Shown here: piece by piece, positions 25,984-33,914 of the stretch
Layout: the number at the start of each line of letters is the position of its first letter
Numbering within the stretch: position 1 is the stretch's first letter
Assembly: GCA_016779825.1 (NCBI GenBank)
Contig: JADHMX010000009.1
Location: forward strand, 1-35,344
DNA: 35,344 nucleotides
From: Synechococcus sp. BS301-5m-G53
GTDB taxonomy: Bacteria; Cyanobacteriota; Cyanobacteriia; PCC-6307; Cyanobiaceae
Direction of reading: 5' to 3'
Notes under the pieces: model-generated
What the model was told of the DNA's origin: nothing
What the model saw: the letters and a program-made list of their open reading frames with translations, nothing else
Databases searched by the model: none
Translations under genes and position numbers: made by a program

Positions 25984-26145
25984 GGCGATGGGCGGGACCC
26001 GATCCCGATGGAGCTGATGGCCGGACCGTAGAGATGCCACAGCGCAAAGGAATGGTTAAAAAGACTCATCTTCCCGAGAGGTGGTATCTCAGCCGTCAGC
26101 TTCAACCTCCCGGCCAGGCAGAACACGAACGCGGTCCAAGCCCGG

Positions 26146-26175
26146 CAGGTTCAACCAAGACAGGTTCAACCAAGA
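26146..26175 (+). repeat. 15-bp tandem repeat in the helicase 5' region
   Basis: CAGGTTCAACCAAGA occurs twice in a row (26146-26160, 26161-26175). In the helicase frame it encodes QVQPR-QVQPR directly before QWQQQL. As a multiple of three it keeps the frame, consistent with being inside a coding region. Confidence 0.85.
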
Positions 26176-26202
26176 CAGTGGCAACAACAGCTGATCCAGC
26201 TG

Positions 26203-27555
26203 TTGCGGCGAAGGCTCGAGCTTGACGGCAGCAGCCGTGATCTTCTGGTGTTTGCAGGCCCAGGAGCGGGCAAAACCCTGGGGGCCTTGCTGGGATTCCG
26301 CGCGATGCGCGATCAAGGCCGGCTGAACCATTTCGTGGTCTTCTGCCACCGGACCTCGATCCTCAATCAGTGGAAATCAGCCGCGGGGCGTATGGGCTTG
26401 CGGCTGGAGGAGTGGCCCTGCCCGCCGGAGCAAAGCAAGGGAGCCGATGGCCTGTTGGTGACTTATCAGGGTGCAGGTCGTCAGCGCGAGGCGCTGGGGG
26501 AACGGCTCGAGCAATGGGGGATGAGCGCATGCATGGCGATCGCCGATGAAGCTCACCATCTCGGTGTTGATCCCGATGAGCCGGACGCCACCGCCTGGGG
26601 GCAGACCTTTCTGGAGCTCACCAGCGGCGTGCGGCTGCGCCTGGGGCTCACAGGCACCCCCTTCCGTGCCGACAACCTGGCGTTCTGCGCCGCCCGTCGG
26701 TTCCGCGTCCGACTGGACGATGGTGGATGGGTGGAACAGATCCGTCCGGATCTCTGCGTGGAACCCAGGGACTTAATCGCCGCAGGGGATGTGCGCCCCC
26801 TTGAGTTTCGATTCCAGGACGGCTGGGTGGAACACAGCCGCGAAGGACAACCCGACCGCGACGTTTCCCCCCTCTCGGCCGAACAACGGGAAAGCTGGCG
26901 CGCACGCAACCTGCGTCGCGCCATCCGCCTGGCCGACAGCAGCAGCATTGGGCAGCAGGTGCTGCTGCGCGCCCAGCAGAAGCTGAATCAGCTGCGCGAG
27001 CGGCAGCCACAGGCCGCTGGCCTTGTGATCGCTCGCGACATCAACCATGCCGAGGCCATCAGCCGGGTGTTGATCGACGACGGCAACAGGGTGGACTTAA
27101 TCCATTCCCAAAGCCCCCAAGCAACGGAACGCTTAAACGCCTTTCAGAGCGGCAACGCTGATTGGCTGGTGAGCATCGACATGTGCGCGGAAGGCTTTGA
27201 TGCACCACGCCTGAGGGTGGTGGCTTACCTGACCACCGTGGTAACCCGCAGCCGTTTTGTGCAGGGCATCACCCGGGCCGTACGGATGACACCCGAACTG
27301 GCAGCCCTCGAAGCCATTCCCAGGGAGGCCTCCTACGTCTTCGCTCCAGCAGACCCGCTGCTGATGGAGTACGCCCGGTCCTGGTCGGTGGCCGAGCCCT
27401 ATGTATTGCGCCCCCAAGAGCAGGAGACCGAGGACGAGCAGCCTGGGGTTGGAGCCTGGCGCGGACCAAGCCTTCCCCTGGAAGCGGTGGAAGACGGAGC
27501 CGGCGCCGTGATCCGGCTGAAAACGCCTGAATTGCCCACTTTTTTGCAGCGCTGA
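26203..27555 (+). CDS. SF2 DEAD/DEAH-type helicase (N terminus uncertain)
   Basis: ATP-dependent nucleic-acid helicase or translocase of superfamily 2, about 450 aa from TTG 26203. Motif I is AGPGAGKT, motif Ia region FVVFCHRTSILNQW, motif II DEAHH, motif III LTGTPFRAD, and the C-terminal RecA domain has GLVIARDINHAEAI, DMCAEGFDAPRLRVVAYLT (motif V) and FVQGITRAVRM (motif VI, an Arg-finger variant of QxxGRxxR). The frame stays open back to 26032 and reads PRQWQQQLIQLL, a likely Q-motif/RecA lead-in, so the true start is upstream; no ATG, GTG or TTG exists there in frame. The C-terminal tail is acidic. The precise role (repair, restriction or RNA) is not evident. Confidence 0.85.
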   Translation: MRRRLELDGSSRDLLVFAGPGAGKTLGALLGFRAMRDQGRLNHFVVFCHRTSILNQWKSAAGRMGLRLEEWPCPPEQSKGADGLLVTYQGAGRQREALGERLEQWGMSACMAIADEAHHLGVDPDEPDATAWGQTFLELTSGVRLRLGLTGTPFRADNLAFCAARRFRVRLDDGGWVEQIRPDLCVEPRDLIAAGDVRPLEFRFQDGWVEHSREGQPDRDVSPLSAEQRESWRARNLRRAIRLADSSSIGQQVLLRAQQKLNQLRERQPQAAGLVIARDINHAEAISRVLIDDGNRVDLIHSQSPQATERLNAFQSGNADWLVSIDMCAEGFDAPRLRVVAYLTTVVTRSRFVQGITRAVRMTPELAALEAIPREASYVFAPADPLLMEYARSWSVAEPYVLRPQEQETEDEQPGVGAWRGPSLPLEAVEDGAGAVIRLKTPELPTFLQR

Positions 27556-27652
27556 ACACAGCTTTGACGAGAGGAAAATGCGAACTTGTGCAAATGGGCG
27601 CCCTCAAAGGGACCCTTGGTCCGCCAACCTGATCAACATCGAGGAGAGAGCC

Positions 27653-27901
27653 ATGGATGCAGCAATGGAGCGCCGGATCGTTGTTGCAACAGGATGGGCA
27701 TCCACCCGCATCTCAGTGCTGGACAAGGAAGAGCGCTATGAAGACAGTTATGCGATAACGCAAGAATTCTGCGAATGGATCACATGCATCGGTGAAAACG
27801 TCGAGATGCTTGAGGCCAACGTTTTGGCTGTTCCGCGCAACCCAAGCAAACGGCGCCCCATGCACGACCCCAGCTCAAACGACTCTCAGGTTGAAATCTA
27901 A
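27653..27901 (+). CDS. Small protein of unknown function, 82 aa
   Basis: ATG 27653 has an excellent ribosome-binding site (GAGGAGAGAG, 27641-27650); the frame also begins at ATG 27578 with GAGAGG, so two starts are possible. Sequence MERRIVVATGWASTRISVLDKEERYEDSY then EFCEWITCIGENVEMLEANV; the C-terminal 25 residues are polar. No domain is recognised. The gene and the following 107 bases, which hold A- and T-runs and a 6-bp GAAGCC/GGCTTC dyad at 27942-27965, are more A+T-rich than the surroundings. Confidence 0.65.
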   Translation: MDAAMERRIVVATGWASTRISVLDKEERYEDSYAITQEFCEWITCIGENVEMLEANVLAVPRNPSKRRPMHDPSSNDSQVEI

Positions 27902-28008
27902 AAAAAACCTTAAATTCTTCTAAGACAAGCTCACTTTTTTTGAAGCCATTTCGCGCGCCGGCTTCTGACTTGGCCCTAGAGTTAACTCATAGTCAGTTCG
28001 CCTAAGCG

Positions 28009-29391
28009 GTGGTTCAAGCCGGTACCGATCACGTCGAAAACTTGGTCATCGTTGGGTCGGGGCCTGCCGGATACACAGCAGCCATTTATGCCGCACGGGC
28101 CAACCTGCAACCGCTGCTCATCACTGGATTTCAGCGTGGCGGCATCCCCGGCGGCCAGTTGATGACCACCACCCATGTGGAGAATTTTCCGGGCTTCCCG
28201 GATGGTGTGCTCGGGCCAGACCTGATGGACCTGATGAAGTCTCAGGCGGTGCGTTGGGGCACGCATCTGCTGGAAGCAGATGCCGACAGCATTGATCTGT
28301 CGTCCAAGCCCTACCGCATCGAGGTCGACGGAGAGACCATCCGCACCCACGCCCTTGTGATTGCCACAGGCGCAAGTGCCAACCGTCTCCAACTGCCCTC
28401 TGAAGAAGCCTTCTGGAGCAAAGGCATCAGCGCCTGCGCGATCTGTGATGGCGCCACACCGCAGTTCCGCAACGAAGAACTCGCCGTCGTGGGCGGCGGC
28501 GACTCCGCCTGTGAAGAAGCGGTGTACCTGACCAAATACGGAAGCCACGTGCATCTGGTGGTGCGCTCCGACAAGCTCCGTGCCAGTGCCGCCATGGCTG
28601 ACCGGGTGTTGGCCAACGACGCCATCACGGTGCACTGGAACAGTGAGATCGACGACGTGAGCGGTGACGACTGGATGCAGTCGATGACCCTGCGCGATCG
28701 CATCGCGGGCAGCTCAACCACCCTCTCCGTCAAAGGGCTCTTCTATGCCATTGGCCACACCCCCAACACCGATCTGCTTCAGGGGCAACTGGATCTGGAC
28801 GGGAAGGGCTACCTGAAAACAGAAGCGGGACGGCCGGAAACGTCCATGGAGGGTGTCTTCGCGGCCGGCGATGTGGCCGATGCTGAATGGCGTCAGGGCA
28901 TCACCGCAGCAGGCAGTGGCTGCAAAGCAGCCTTGGCTGCCGAACGCTGGCTGAGCCATCACAACCTGGCCACACGGGTGCAGCGACAGGACGTTGAGCC
29001 AGCGGTTGCAGAACGCCCGGTGAATGTAGACGTCACCACAGAAGCCACCTATGACCCCCAAGGGCTGTGGCAGAAGGGGAGCTTTGCCCTGCGCAAGCTC
29101 TATCACGACAGCACCAAGCCTTTGCTGGTGATTTACACCTCACCCAGCTGTGGCCCCTGCCACGTGCTCAAACCTCAGCTCAAGCGGGTGATCGAAGAAC
29201 TCGATGGATCCGCCCAGGCCGTTGTCATCGACATCGAAGCAGATCAGGAGATCGCTGAACAAGCAGGCGTCAACGGCACGCCAACGGTGCAGCTGTTCCA
29301 CAACAAAGGCATGGTGCAGCAATGGCGCGGCGTGAAGCAGCGCAGTGAATTCAAAGCTGCGATTGAAGCTTGCCTTCAGGCTGCCGCCTGA
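28009..29391 (+). CDS. ntrC-type trxB: NTRC: NADPH-thioredoxin reductase fused to thioredoxin
   Basis: 460-aa bifunctional enzyme. The N-terminal flavoprotein has the FAD loop [18 protein letters not shown], the redox pair C143-A-I-C146 (CAICDG), the NADPH loop [15 protein letters not shown], and the FAD end motif [10 protein letters not shown]. After a linker, a thioredoxin domain carries C381-G-P-C384 ([12 protein letters not shown]) and the cis-proline region [11 protein letters not shown]. In plants and some cyanobacteria NTRC uses NADPH to reduce 2-Cys peroxiredoxin and plastid-type enzymes. The start is GTG 28009. It is convergent with infA, 12 bases apart. Not to be confused with the nitrogen regulator NtrC. 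Confidence 0.94.
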   Translation: MVQAGTDHVENLVIVGSGPAGYTAAIYAARANLQPLLITGFQRGGIPGGQLMTTTHVENFPGFPDGVLGPDLMDLMKSQAVRWGTHLLEADADSIDLSSKPYRIEVDGETIRTHALVIATGASANRLQLPSEEAFWSKGISACAICDGATPQFRNEELAVVGGGDSACEEAVYLTKYGSHVHLVVRSDKLRASAAMADRVLANDAITVHWNSEIDDVSGDDWMQSMTLRDRIAGSSTTLSVKGLFYAIGHTPNTDLLQGQLDLDGKGYLKTEAGRPETSMEGVFAAGDVADAEWRQGITAAGSGCKAALAAERWLSHHNLATRVQRQDVEPAVAERPVNVDVTTEATYDPQGLWQKGSFALRKLYHDSTKPLLVIYTSPSCGPCHVLKPQLKRVIEELDGSAQAVVIDIEADQEIAEQAGVNGTPTVQLFHNKGMVQQWRGVKQRSEFKAAIEACLQAAA

Positions 29392-29403
29392 GGGCAGCGG
29401 CCC

Positions 29404-29673
29404 TCAGCGACGGCGGGGTCCGCCGGGGCGGTTGCCGCCGGGACGACCACCGGGGGCACCGGCGTTGCGCTCGCGGTAAGTGATCCGGCCGCGGGTGAGG
29501 TCGTAGGGACTGATCTCCACAAGCACCTTGTCTCCAGCCAGCAATTTGATCCGGAACTTGGTGAGCTTTCCAGCGGCCCTGCAGAGGCATTGGTGGCCAG
29601 CAGGCTGCTCGAGGGTGACCAGATAGAACCCGTTGCCCTGTTCCTTCTCGATCACGCCCGAGGTTTCGATCAT
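29404..29673 (-). CDS. infA: Translation initiation factor IF-1
   Basis: OB-fold protein binding the 30S A site during initiation. 89 aa: the core from MIETSGVIEKEQGNGFYLVT to LAGDKVLVEISPYDLTRGRITYRER is typical; after it comes a tail GAPGGRPGGNRPGGPRRR of Gly, Arg and Pro, making it about 15-20 residues longer than most bacterial IF-1. Such tails occur in marine picocyanobacteria as far as I recall. ATG 29673. It is a single gene here rather than in a ribosomal operon; a second copy elsewhere is possible. Confidence 0.94.
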   Translation of the reverse strand: MIETSGVIEKEQGNGFYLVTLEQPAGHQCLCRAAGKLTKFRIKLLAGDKVLVEISPYDLTRGRITYRERNAGAPGGRPGGNRPGGPRRR

Positions 29674-29780
29674 GCGCTGGTGGCCAGTTCTGTCTTGCTG
29701 CAGTCAGTTTAGAAGGCCGCTTGCACCCCGCAGAGACAACACAGCCCTTAGGCTCCAACGCCGACCCACATCCCCCTGCC

Positions 29781-29873
29781 GTGATTCTCCCCCCGTTGAA
29801 CCTGGATCTCGGCCTGCTGCTGATCTCCATTGGCGTGGTCAACCTGTGGAGGATGCGCGAAAACGCAAGCTGA
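29781..29873 (+). CDS. Tiny membrane protein ORF, 30 aa
   Basis: GTG 29781 to TGA 29871. The product starts MILPPLNLDLGLLLISIGVV and ends NLWRMRENAS: one hydrophobic helix with a basic-then-polar C terminus. Its TGA is followed after one base by the TTG start of the pseudouridine synthase, a spacing typical of translational coupling, which supports real translation. It resembles the size class of photosystem and cytochrome small subunits, but I do not recognise it as a named one. No clear ribosome-binding site precedes it. Confidence 0.5.
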   Translation: MILPPLNLDLGLLLISIGVVNLWRMRENAS

Positions 29874-29874
29874 T

Positions 29875-30522
29875 TTGTCCACGCTGCTGCTGAACAAACC
29901 CTTCGGGGTGTTGAGTCAATTCACGCCGGAGGAGGGCAGCCGCTGGCGTTGCCTGAGCGACTTTGTTGACATGCCCCAGGTGTATGCCGCAGGACGGCTC
30001 GACGCCGATAGCGAGGGGCTGCTGATCCTCACCAGCAACGGTCGTCTGCAACAGCGCCTCACCGACCCACGCTTTGGCCACTGGCGCAGCTACTGGGCGC
30101 AGGTGGAAGGAACCCCCAACACCGATCAACTGCAACAGCTTCGCGATGGCGTTGTAGTTCAGGGGCGCCGCACCCTGCCTGCCAAGGCGCGCTGGCTTCA
30201 GGGGCAGGACGAACCGCAGTTGCCCGAACGAACACCTCCGATTCGTTATCGCGCCGCGATCCCCACCAGTTGGTTGCAGCTATCCCTCACCGAGGGGCGC
30301 AACCGGCAGGTCCGCCGAATGACAGCGGCAGTTGGCCTGCCGACGTTGCGACTGGTGCGCTGCTGCATCGATCTGATGGACAACGGTCCACCGCTGGATC
30401 TCACGGGCCTTCAACCCGGCACTTGGCGTGCGGTGACGTCAGCTGAACAGGAACGGCTGAACCGCCTGATCAGCAGCAGCTCGATCGCAGGCTCGCGGCG
30501 GGGAGGGCACCGACGAGGGTGA
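29875..30522 (+). CDS. rluE: 23S rRNA pseudouridine synthase, RluE/RsuA family
   Basis: 215 aa from TTG 29875 (LSTLLLNKPFGVLSQFTPEEG). It lacks an S4 domain, as RluE does. The catalytic motif is AAGRLDADSEGLLILTSNG with the active Asp in R-L-D; LSLTEGRNRQVRRMTAAVGLPTLRLVR is the other RsuA-group signature. It should isomerise one uridine in 23S rRNA (2457 in E. coli), an assignment made by family. The last 30 residues are Ser/Arg/Gly-rich. Its final 53 bases overlap the convergent methyltransferase gene. TTG start and coupling to the 30-aa ORF as above; in-frame starts further up lie within that ORF. Confidence 0.9.
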   Translation: MSTLLLNKPFGVLSQFTPEEGSRWRCLSDFVDMPQVYAAGRLDADSEGLLILTSNGRLQQRLTDPRFGHWRSYWAQVEGTPNTDQLQQLRDGVVVQGRRTLPAKARWLQGQDEPQLPERTPPIRYRAAIPTSWLQLSLTEGRNRQVRRMTAAVGLPTLRLVRCCIDLMDNGPPLDLTGLQPGTWRAVTSAEQERLNRLISSSSIAGSRRGGHRRG

Positions 30523-31282
30523 CCGCCCGGAATTCAATGCCCTCCACCACACGCCAGGGCTGCGCACTGCGATCGGCGTAGCGAACTTGCTCAAAGCCAA
30601 GAGCTTCGAATGCCTCCAAGAAAGCCTGTTCTTGCCAGGCGCCGCTGATGCAACCGCTCCAGAGATCAGGGTCCTGCTGCAAGCGCAGGGGCACCACCTG
30701 ATCACAGACGATGTCGCTGATGGCAACGCGACCCCCGGGAGCGAGGACCCGGCAAATGTTGGCCAGAAGCCTGTCGCGTGCCGACGGGTTGACCAGGTTG
30801 AGAACACAGTTGCTCAGCACCACATCGATCGAACCGTCAGCGATCAGAGGTTCACCTGTGGCCATGGGGGCATCCAGGGCTTCGATGGCTCCATCAACAA
30901 AACGGACATTGTCGAAGCCCACTGCTGAGGCAACAACCGGGATCGCTTCACGCGACAAGGCCAGCATGTCGGCGTTGCGGTCCACACCGGTGACGCGACC
31001 GGTTGCACCAACAATCTGACTGCAAATGAAGGCGTTTTTGCCGCTGCCGCTTCCCAGGTCGAGCACGCGGTCCCCCTGCTTCACCCAACGGGTGGGATCT
31101 CCACAGCCGTAATCACGCTCAACAACAGCATCAGGAATCACCTTGAGCAGGGCAGGGTCGAAGCCGACCGGGGTGCAAAGACAGGCTTCCTGCTCCTGGG
31201 CAGCAGCCCCGTAGCGGGCTTCCACCGCCTGGGTTTGATCCAGAGACTGGGGCACTGGGGACGAACAACACGACTCCGCCAT
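30470..31282 (-). CDS. arsM: ArsM-like SAM-dependent methyltransferase
   Basis: 270 aa. The SAM loop is VLDLGSGSGKNAF (73-85) and acidic strand VTGVDRN. ArsM-family hallmarks are all present: RYGAAAQEQEACLC, the start of the core ERDYGCGDPT with C60, SNCVLNL with C159, and SGCISGA with C211; these three Cys correspond to the conserved arsenic-binding trio. ArsM methylates As(III) and in cyanobacteria can also feed arsenosugar formation. Extra Cys pairs stand at both ends (C5-C6 and the C-terminal SSCC). No ars operon genes are nearby, so the substrate is inferred from family alone. ATG 31282 overlaps the stop of the 71-aa gene (TGATG). The 3' end overlaps rluE by 53 bases. Confidence 0.8.
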   Translation of the reverse strand: MAESCCSSPVPQSLDQTQAVEARYGAAAQEQEACLCTPVGFDPALLKVIPDAVVERDYGCGDPTRWVKQGDRVLDLGSGSGKNAFICSQIVGATGRVTGVDRNADMLALSREAIPVVASAVGFDNVRFVDGAIEALDAPMATGEPLIADGSIDVVLSNCVLNLVNPSARDRLLANICRVLAPGGRVAISDIVCDQVVPLRLQQDPDLWSGCISGAWQEQAFLEAFEALGFEQVRYADRSAQPWRVVEGIEFRAVTLVGALPAASLRSSCC

Positions 31283-31497
31283 CAGCCGATGGCCTCCTGC
31301 AGTTCACGCACCACATTCCACTGGCCGTACCAGTAGTTGGCCTCGGCCCGTCGGTCGGGGTCCGTCACACTATCGACTGCATCTGGGCCCACCGACTTCC
31401 ACAACTCATGGCCGCAGACGCGGTTGAGGCCCTGCTCGGCCTCATCCGACAACAATTGCAGTCGCCGCTGCAGATTTTTGAGCTGAGCGACAGCCAT
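31282..31497 (-). CDS. Small protein of unknown function, 71 aa
   Basis: MAVAQLKNLQRRLQLLSDEAEQ then RVCGHELWKSVGPDAVDSV and EANYWYGQWNVVRELQEAI: two probable amphipathic helices around a short central loop, with one Cys and one His. No known domain. The stop overlaps the ArsM-like start as TGATG, so the two proteins are made together. It lies 53 bases after ycf39 and could belong to the same transcript. Confidence 0.75.
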   Translation of the reverse strand: MAVAQLKNLQRRLQLLSDEAEQGLNRVCGHELWKSVGPDAVDSVTDPDRRAEANYWYGQWNVVRELQEAIG

Positions 31498-31550
31498 CAG
31501 AAAAGCGTCAATTGAGGCGATAGTACAAAAGAACCAAGACGGATCAAGGC

Positions 31551-32513
31551 TCAGAAAGGCAGCTTCTTCTTCGCGTCCTTGTCGAGATCGGCTTCCATCT
31601 CGCGCAGGCGCTTGAGGATCGTGTCGTAGTACTCACCGATGTAGCCCTCCATCTCGGTGGTCTCCGATGCCTCCAGACCGAAGGCGGCATAGCTGTTCTG
31701 CATGGGGGCATCCAGGGTCTGACCGCTACCGGTGACCTCAGCGAAAGCCAACCGCTCTGCCACGTTGACGGCGGGTTCAAAGAAGGACGCCACCCCCTGC
31801 ATCAGGTTCATCAGGACGGGCTGCACCCGGAACACGCGGGCTGTCTTGCCACTGCAACGTTCACAGAGCTGCACCAGCTCACCGGTGTTCCAGGCCTTGG
31901 GACCAACAACGGGGTAGGTGCCACGCACGGTTTCATCTCGCTCAAGGGCAGCTACAGCGAAGCGGGCCATGTCTTGAGTATTCATGTAGGCAATGGCCGT
32001 GGGGCTGCCACTGACCCACACCGTCTGGCTCTCCAGAACAGGAATGGCGAACTGACTGATCACCCCCTGCATGAAGGCGGCACCTTGCAGGATCGTGTAG
32101 TCAAGATCCGACGATTCGAGCAGCTTCTCCGTGCAGGCCTTGATGTCCATCAAGGGAACTTGGCGGTGCTGATGGGCCCCCAGCAGCGAGAGGAAGACAA
32201 AACGCTTGACCCCTGCCCGTTCACAGGCACGGAGCAGATTCAGTTTTCCATCCCAATCCGTTTCGTAGATGCTGCGGGGATCGTTGGGACGACTGGTGGA
32301 TGCATCAATCACCGCATCCATGCCCTCGAGGGCGTAATCGAGGCTGTCGGGCTCCAACAAGTCGCCGCGGGTCAGCTCGCAGCCCCATTCCTGCAGAAAT
32401 GCAGCCTTGCGGGGAGTCCGCACCATGCAGCGCACCTGGTGACCGGCATCAAGGGCACGACGAGCGATTTGTCGTCCAAGGGTGCCCGTGCCACCCACCA
32501 CCAGAACCTGCAT
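31551..32513 (-). CDS. ycf39: Ycf39/HCF244-type NmrA-like protein, photosystem II assembly
   Basis: 320-aa atypical short-chain dehydrogenase. It opens with the NAD(P)-binding loop VLVVGGTGTLGRQIARRALDAGHQV, followed by VIDASTSRPNDPRSIYETDWDGKLNLL and FVFLSLLGAHQHRQVPLMDIKACTEKLL. These stretches are highly characteristic of Ycf39. In cyanobacteria it works with HliC/D at the thylakoid to deliver chlorophyll to newly made D1; the plant homologue HCF244 promotes psbA translation. ATG 32513. It is downstream of petM, 56 bases apart, on the same strand. Confidence 0.95.
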   Translation of the reverse strand: MQVLVVGGTGTLGRQIARRALDAGHQVRCMVRTPRKAAFLQEWGCELTRGDLLEPDSLDYALEGMDAVIDASTSRPNDPRSIYETDWDGKLNLLRACERAGVKRFVFLSLLGAHQHRQVPLMDIKACTEKLLESSDLDYTILQGAAFMQGVISQFAIPVLESQTVWVSGSPTAIAYMNTQDMARFAVAALERDETVRGTYPVVGPKAWNTGELVQLCERCSGKTARVFRVQPVLMNLMQGVASFFEPAVNVAERLAFAEVTGSGQTLDAPMQNSYAAFGLEASETTEMEGYIGEYYDTILKRLREMEADLDKDAKKKLPF

Positions 32514-32569
32514 TGGGCCCTTCTCATCAAGGGCAGGAGCCTAATAGCCCCTGCGTGAAAGCGGCTGCT

Positions 32570-32671
32570 TCAGTCGTCTCCCTGCAGCTTCAGCAGCAGC
32601 GCACCGCCGGCGAGGCCGATGGGAATCAACACCCAGAAGATCGCAGCAGTTCCAAAAATCTCAGCGGCCAT
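32570..32671 (-). CDS. petM: Cytochrome b6f complex subunit 7 (PetM)
   Basis: 33 aa, below usual ORF cut-offs. Translation begins [17 protein letters not shown] and ends [12 protein letters not shown]: a single transmembrane helix with the acidic stromal end typical of PetM. It is a peripheral helix of the b6f dimer in the thylakoid. ATG 32671, TGA at 32570. It starts 28 bases after trm1 and precedes ycf39 on the same strand. The match to the family consensus over the whole length makes the call firm. Confidence 0.95.
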   Translation of the reverse strand: MAAEIFGTAAIFWVLIPIGLAGGALLLKLQGDD

Positions 32672-32699
32672 GGTCAGGGCAAAGCGATCACCCGCCCAT

Positions 32700-33914
32700 T
32701 TAAATCCCTTCTACCCGCAGGCTGGTGCAGATCTGTAACAGCTGCGGCAACTCGGCATCGGTTCGCACCTGTCCTGGCATGACGCCACTGGCACTGCCGC
32801 AATAACCCTCAGCCTGGAGCGCCTGCACCAGTTGCCCAAGGGCTGGCGGTCCGCCGATGCCCAGCCGCCGGGCCAGCTCATCGGTGGACCAGACCGTGGG
32901 GCACGCACCGGGATCCGCCTGCAATCGCTGCAACAGGCGCAGGGTGCTTGGGCTGATCTGCTGACGTCCCAGCTGTTGAGCATCGGCAATCAGCTGCTGC
33001 AGCAGAGGCGCCTCCTGCAAAGCACCGATCCATAGCGGGCCGCTGATGCTCCATCTCCCCTGACCATCCGTGCAATGACAGGCTGGCCATCCGCTGAGCT
33101 TCAACAGAGGCTGCACCCGTTGAGCACCGCAGCGCTCACAACGCGCCACCAGCCCGAGCTTCTGCTCATCGCCCGCGGGGATCTGGCGCCGCAGGCGCAG
33201 GGCGAGGCGAAAGGTGCGGCCTTCACTGAAGCTGAACAGCGGCTCCAGCCCCCGCCCCAGCATCCAGGCCTGCCGGGCCACCAGCCCGATCTGCTGCCGA
33301 AGGGCCATTTCCCAGCTGGATGGATGGGCGCGAGCAGCGGCCCCGAGGCTTCGAATGGCACCAACACGGTCATGGCCGGTGGGGGAACGGCCATCCGTGG
33401 AGGCCAGAAACAACAGACCGTCGAAGCGCAGGGCCTGAAGCGCCGGCTGAATCAAGCCCCCCGGAGCGCCAAAGGCATCAAGGTCAATGAAATCGAACCA
33501 GTGGCGTTCAACAATCGCCCGGTGCAGCAGCCGGTCGGCGGCATCAGCCGTGAGCCGGGTTGCACACCCCAGCCCCTGCACATTGGCCTGAATCAGCGGC
33601 AGGCGATCGGGATCCCCGTCGTTGATCCAGAGCACTGTCTCAATGGAAGGGTTGACCAGTGCCTCCAGACCCCAGCGAAGGGCCCGGATCCCGCAACCGG
33701 CCATCAGATCAAGCCAGCGAAGGGAGCGCATGGCGTGGATGCTCTGGTAGCGGGCCAGCAACACCGACAGGTCCCGAGCCGGACGCGACTCGGGCCTGAA
33801 AAAGCCTGGGCCAAGGCTGAGCTCAGCCAGACCTTCGCGATAGTGATGATCGGTTGAGGTCAGAAGGGTGCCGCCTGCTGCTGTCCAGACTGCCGAGTGG
33901 GGTGTCCAGAGCAC
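32700..33914 (-). CDS. trm1: tRNA (guanine26-N2)-dimethyltransferase, Trm1 type
   Basis: 404 aa. [32 protein letters not shown] is the Trm1 N-terminal signature; [19 protein letters not shown] is the SAM loop; [24 protein letters not shown] the catalytic strand; [15 protein letters not shown] with PACHC a probable zinc site. Trm1 methylates G26 (and in Aquifex also G27) of tRNA; it is typical of archaea and eukaryotes and patchy in bacteria. The only canonical start before the signature is GTG 33914, which overlaps the divergent hydrolase gene by 47 bases. The C-terminal domain ends with a winged-helix-like part ([24 protein letters not shown]). petM follows after 28 bases. Confidence 0.92.
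   Translation of the reverse strand: MLWTPHSAVWTAAGGTLLTSTDHHYREGLAELSLGPGFFRPESRPARDLSVLLARYQSIHAMRSLRWLDLMAGCGIRALRWGLEALVNPSIETVLWINDGDPDRLPLIQANVQGLGCATRLTADAADRLLHRAIVERHWFDFIDLDAFGAPGGLIQPALQALRFDGLLFLASTDGRSPTGHDRVGAIRSLGAAARAHPSSWEMALRQQIGLVARQAWMLGRGLEPLFSFSEGRTFRLALRLRRQIPAGDEQKLGLVARCERCGAQRVQPLLKLSGWPACHCTDGQGRWSISGPLWIGALQEAPLLQQLIADAQQLGRQQISPSTLRLLQRLQADPGACPTVWSTDELARRLGIGGPPALGQLVQALQAEGYCGSASGVMPGQVRTDAELPQLLQICTSLRVEGI

Noticed and set aside
27942-27965. GAAGCC/GGCTTC dyad as a terminator of the 82-aa gene
   Set aside because: The T-run lies before rather than after the stem on the plus strand, and the reverse strand has no T-run after it either.
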